DNA of 5,964 nt, from NCBI GenBank assembly GCA_900555365.1, contig USKO01000043.1, positions 1-5,964 of the forward strand, in the 5' to 3' direction. The stretch's first letter is position 1; the number at the start of each line of letters is the position of its first letter. Below, piece after piece: positions 4,332-5,964 of this stretch. The notes under the pieces are model-generated. The model made no database searches. It was given only the letters and a program-made list of their open reading frames with translations, and was not told the DNA's origin. The DNA comes from an uncultured Bacillota bacterium. GTDB lineage: Bacteria; Bacillota; Clostridia; Christensenellales; UBA1242. The position numbers and the translations under genes are program-made.

Positions 4332-5132
4332 ATGGGTAAATCATATTATGGAATATTCCGCATGGAATTTAAAGGTGAACTTCAATATCGCGCTAAGGCC
4401 ATCTCAGGTGTGATCACTCAAGTGTTCTGGGGATTTCTTCAAATATTTCTTTATAGAGCCTTTCTTAGTTCGGGCTCAGTCGATGGATTTTCTATTGCAC
4501 AAATGGCCTCATACATTTGGCTTGGACAGGCATTTGTCGCTATGAGATTCATTGTTCCTGACCACAAACTTATTAAAAACATTGTCAACGGAAATATATG
4601 TTACAACTTCGTGCGTCCTATCAACCTATATAATCAGTGGTATAGTGCTGGCTTAGGACAAAAAATAGCAGCTGTGCTATTGAGGTTCCCTTGGATTGTC
4701 ATTTTAGCCGCATTTCTTCCTTCCGGTTACTCGCTTGGCGCTCCAGTAAGCATACTCGCATTGCTACTTTCTGTACTTGGACTAATCTTAGGACTATGTA
4801 TTAACATGGCTATCACAATGTTTGCCACCTATCTTACATTTAAGACGCTTGCGCCAAGAGGTCCTACAACTATTATTTCTACTATTTCAGGTTTGCTAGG
4901 CGGCCTCGTTATTCCCCTTCCACTTATGCCGCAAGCCTTACAAAATGTAATAAACTACCTGCCATTTAGATTTATAAGCGACCTGCCATTTAGAATTTAT
5001 ATTGGCAATGTAAGCATCACTGAAGGATTAATATTCCTTGGTATTGGAGTTGCTTGGCTTATCGCCTTAATCATTCTTGGTAAATTGCTGATAAGATCCG
5101 CCTTGAAAAAGACGGTCATCCAAGGAGGTTAA
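4332..5132 (+). CDS. ABC-2 type exporter permease, first subunit (COG4587-like)
   Basis: This is a 266-residue membrane protein. An in-frame ATG at 4308 lies inside the ATPase gene, but GGAGG (4321-4325) lies 6 nt before ATG 4332, so 4332 is preferred and the product begins MGKSYYGIFR. About six membrane segments are visible, roughly at residues 22-42, 55-75, 111-130, 138-160, 163-185 and 228-254, with no signal peptide. Family marks are the charged N-terminal EFKGELQYRAK, the cytoplasmic loop GNICYNFVRPINLY (87-100) and LPFRFISDLPFRIYIG (210-225). These fit ABC2_membrane_6 (PF06182). It should form the membrane pore with the next gene's product, driven by the ATPase upstream. Residues 210-222 are encoded by a near-duplicate segment (4957-4994). 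Confidence 0.9.
   Translation: MGKSYYGIFRMEFKGELQYRAKAISGVITQVFWGFLQIFLYRAFLSSGSVDGFSIAQMASYIWLGQAFVAMRFIVPDHKLIKNIVNGNICYNFVRPINLYNQWYSAGLGQKIAAVLLRFPWIVILAAFLPSGYSLGAPVSILALLLSVLGLILGLCINMAITMFATYLTFKTLAPRGPTTIISTISGLLGGLVIPLPLMPQALQNVINYLPFRFISDLPFRIYIGNVSITEGLIFLGIGVAWLIALIILGKLLIRSALKKTVIQGG
4957..4994 (+). repeat. 14-bp direct repeat, period 24 bp, inside the first permease gene
   Basis: ACCTGCCATTTAGA occurs at 4957-4970 and again at 4981-4994, 24 bp (eight codons) apart in the same frame. It encodes LPFR twice within LPFRFISDLPFR. The following TTTAT and ATTTAT are also alike. It may be a micro-duplication, but the family normally has two aromatic/Pro blocks at this place, so it may be convergent codon use. 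Confidence 0.5.
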
Positions 5133-5133
5133 T

Positions 5134-5913
5134 ATGCTGTATACAAAATATTTAAAAATGCACCTGCACTCTTCTATGCAATACCGATCTAATACAATTT
5201 TTATAGCACTAACACAAGCCTTGGTCAATGTTGGCGAAGTTTTAGGAGTTTATCTGCTATTTATGCAGTTTGAACAAGTTGCCGGATATGGTTTCTATGA
5301 ATGCTTGCTGATGATGGGTATAATTTTTACCGTATTTTCAACATGCGAATGCTTTGCAAGAGGCTATGATGAATTTAATCAACTGATTGGCTCTGGTGAA
5401 TTTGATAGAATTCTAATACGCCCGGTAAATATTCACTATCAAATTATGGGCTCTAAAATAGAATTAATAAAAATACCAAGAATACTTCTTGGCATTACAA
5501 TCACTATCATTGCTCTTGTCAATTTGAATATAGACTGGAACATTTTAAAGGTTTTAGTTCTAATTGCCACATTAATTTGCGGAATAATGGTCATCACAGG
5601 AATTTTCATTCTATCCGCCTCCATCTGCATATTTACTGTCGAAAAGATGGAATTTGTGAATGTTATAACCGATGGCAGCAAAGAATTGGCTTATTATCCT
5701 ATAAACATATATGCAAAGTGGCTTACAAGAATTTTCACCTTTGTTATTCCAATTGCATGTTTCAATTATCTGCCTCTTTCCTATCTACTTGGAATTGGCA
5801 ACCTGCCTATGTGGCTTTGCGCAGTCGCACCTGTATTTGGAATGCTCTTTATAATTCCTTGCATAATAATTTTCAACCTATCACTAAGAAGATATAAAAG
5901 CACGGGAACATAA
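5134..5913 (+). CDS. ABC-2 type exporter permease, second subunit (COG3694-like)
   Basis: This is a 259-residue membrane protein whose ATG lies one base after the previous stop. AAGGAGG (5122-5128), inside the end of the upstream gene, provides the start signal, so the two permeases are translationally coupled and probably made 1:1. About six membrane segments are seen, roughly at residues 22-44, 56-74, 116-130, 137-165, 194-217 and 226-250. Family marks are IGSGEFDRILIRPVN (85-99), a cytoplasmic loop typical of these permeases, and ELAYYPINIYAKWLTRIFTF (184-203) followed by IPIACFNYLP (205-214), typical of COG3694. It is distinct from the first permease, so the exporter is a heterodimeric pore with one ATPase type. 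The substrate is not known. The last residues are basic (LRRYKSTGT), consistent with a cytoplasmic C-terminus. Confidence 0.92.
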   Translation: MLYTKYLKMHLHSSMQYRSNTIFIALTQALVNVGEVLGVYLLFMQFEQVAGYGFYECLLMMGIIFTVFSTCECFARGYDEFNQLIGSGEFDRILIRPVNIHYQIMGSKIELIKIPRILLGITITIIALVNLNIDWNILKVLVLIATLICGIMVITGIFILSASICIFTVEKMEFVNVITDGSKELAYYPINIYAKWLTRIFTFVIPIACFNYLPLSYLLGIGNLPMWLCAVAPVFGMLFIIPCIIIFNLSLRRYKSTGT

Positions 5914-5964
5914 ATTAAAATTTGATTTTTAATTTTATAATAAAAAAATAATTTGAAATAGCCT
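5914..5964. other. AT-rich sequence after the ABC operon; only a weak terminator-like repeat
   Basis: TAAAATT (5916-5922) and AATTTTA (5931-5937) can form a 7-bp stem made only of A-T pairs, followed by TAATAAAAAAATAATT rather than a T-run. This is poor evidence for a terminator. The window ends before any further gene is visible. Confidence 0.3.

Noticed and set aside
5439..5897. Open frames on both strands within the second permease (also 4037-4225 minus within the ATPase)
   Set aside because: The overlapping exporter genes carry clear family motifs, and these frames have none.
1..5964. CRISPR array, insertion sequence or toxin-antitoxin pair
   Set aside because: There is no regular spaced repeat array, no transposase-like frame or IS ends, and no gene pair with toxin-antitoxin features in the window.

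Overview
The window looks like a low-GC Gram-positive (Bacillota/Firmicutes) chromosome. It is AT-rich throughout, nearly every gene has a strong GGAGG-type ribosome binding site, and the promoters are of the TTGACA/TATAAT type, often with an extended -10. The genus cannot be named from sequence alone. The window divides at a tRNA gene into the end of an integrated mobile element (left) and ordinary chromosome (right).

Left part, about 1-2693: one end of an integrative element. A leftward XRE-type regulator gene is cut by the window edge (1-497). It is divergent from a rightward cassette of three genes: a small excisionase-like HTH protein (757-951), an unrecognised 116-residue protein (967-1317) and a 461-residue tyrosine recombinase (1250-2635). 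The 259-bp divergent region carries a 23-bp palindrome just downstream of the regulator's -10 box and two more copies of the same TCGG(T/C)AAAT half-site upstream of the excisionase gene. This is the layout of a lysogeny-like switch, comparable to the divergent immR/xis region of ICEBs1. The integrase runs toward the 3' end of a tRNA-Arg(CCU) gene on the minus strand (2694-2770), the classic picture of a tRNA-targeted integration. The rest of the element and its other att site lie outside the window, to the left.

Middle, 2694-3328: the tRNA gene, its promoter, a repeat-rich leader, a long AT-rich non-coding stretch with an orphan leftward promoter (3041-3069), and then the promoter and structured leader of the next operon. 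The tRNA is unusual. The near-universal tertiary pair G19:C56 is replaced by U19:A56, a compensated double change.

Right part, 3329-5913: a three-gene ABC exporter operon, with one ATPase and two different ABC-2-type six-helix permeases (the COG4586/COG4587/COG3694 type, also called viologen-exporter-like). The genes are tightly coupled (10-bp gap after the ATPase stop, then 1 bp). Its substrate is not readable from sequence.

The most notable points are the covarying tRNA, an apparent XRE-like helix-turn-helix inserted inside the integrase core-binding domain, and an operator-like sequence shared between the regulator's promoter and the tRNA/element junction. No complete new defence or other accessory system can be demonstrated in the window.
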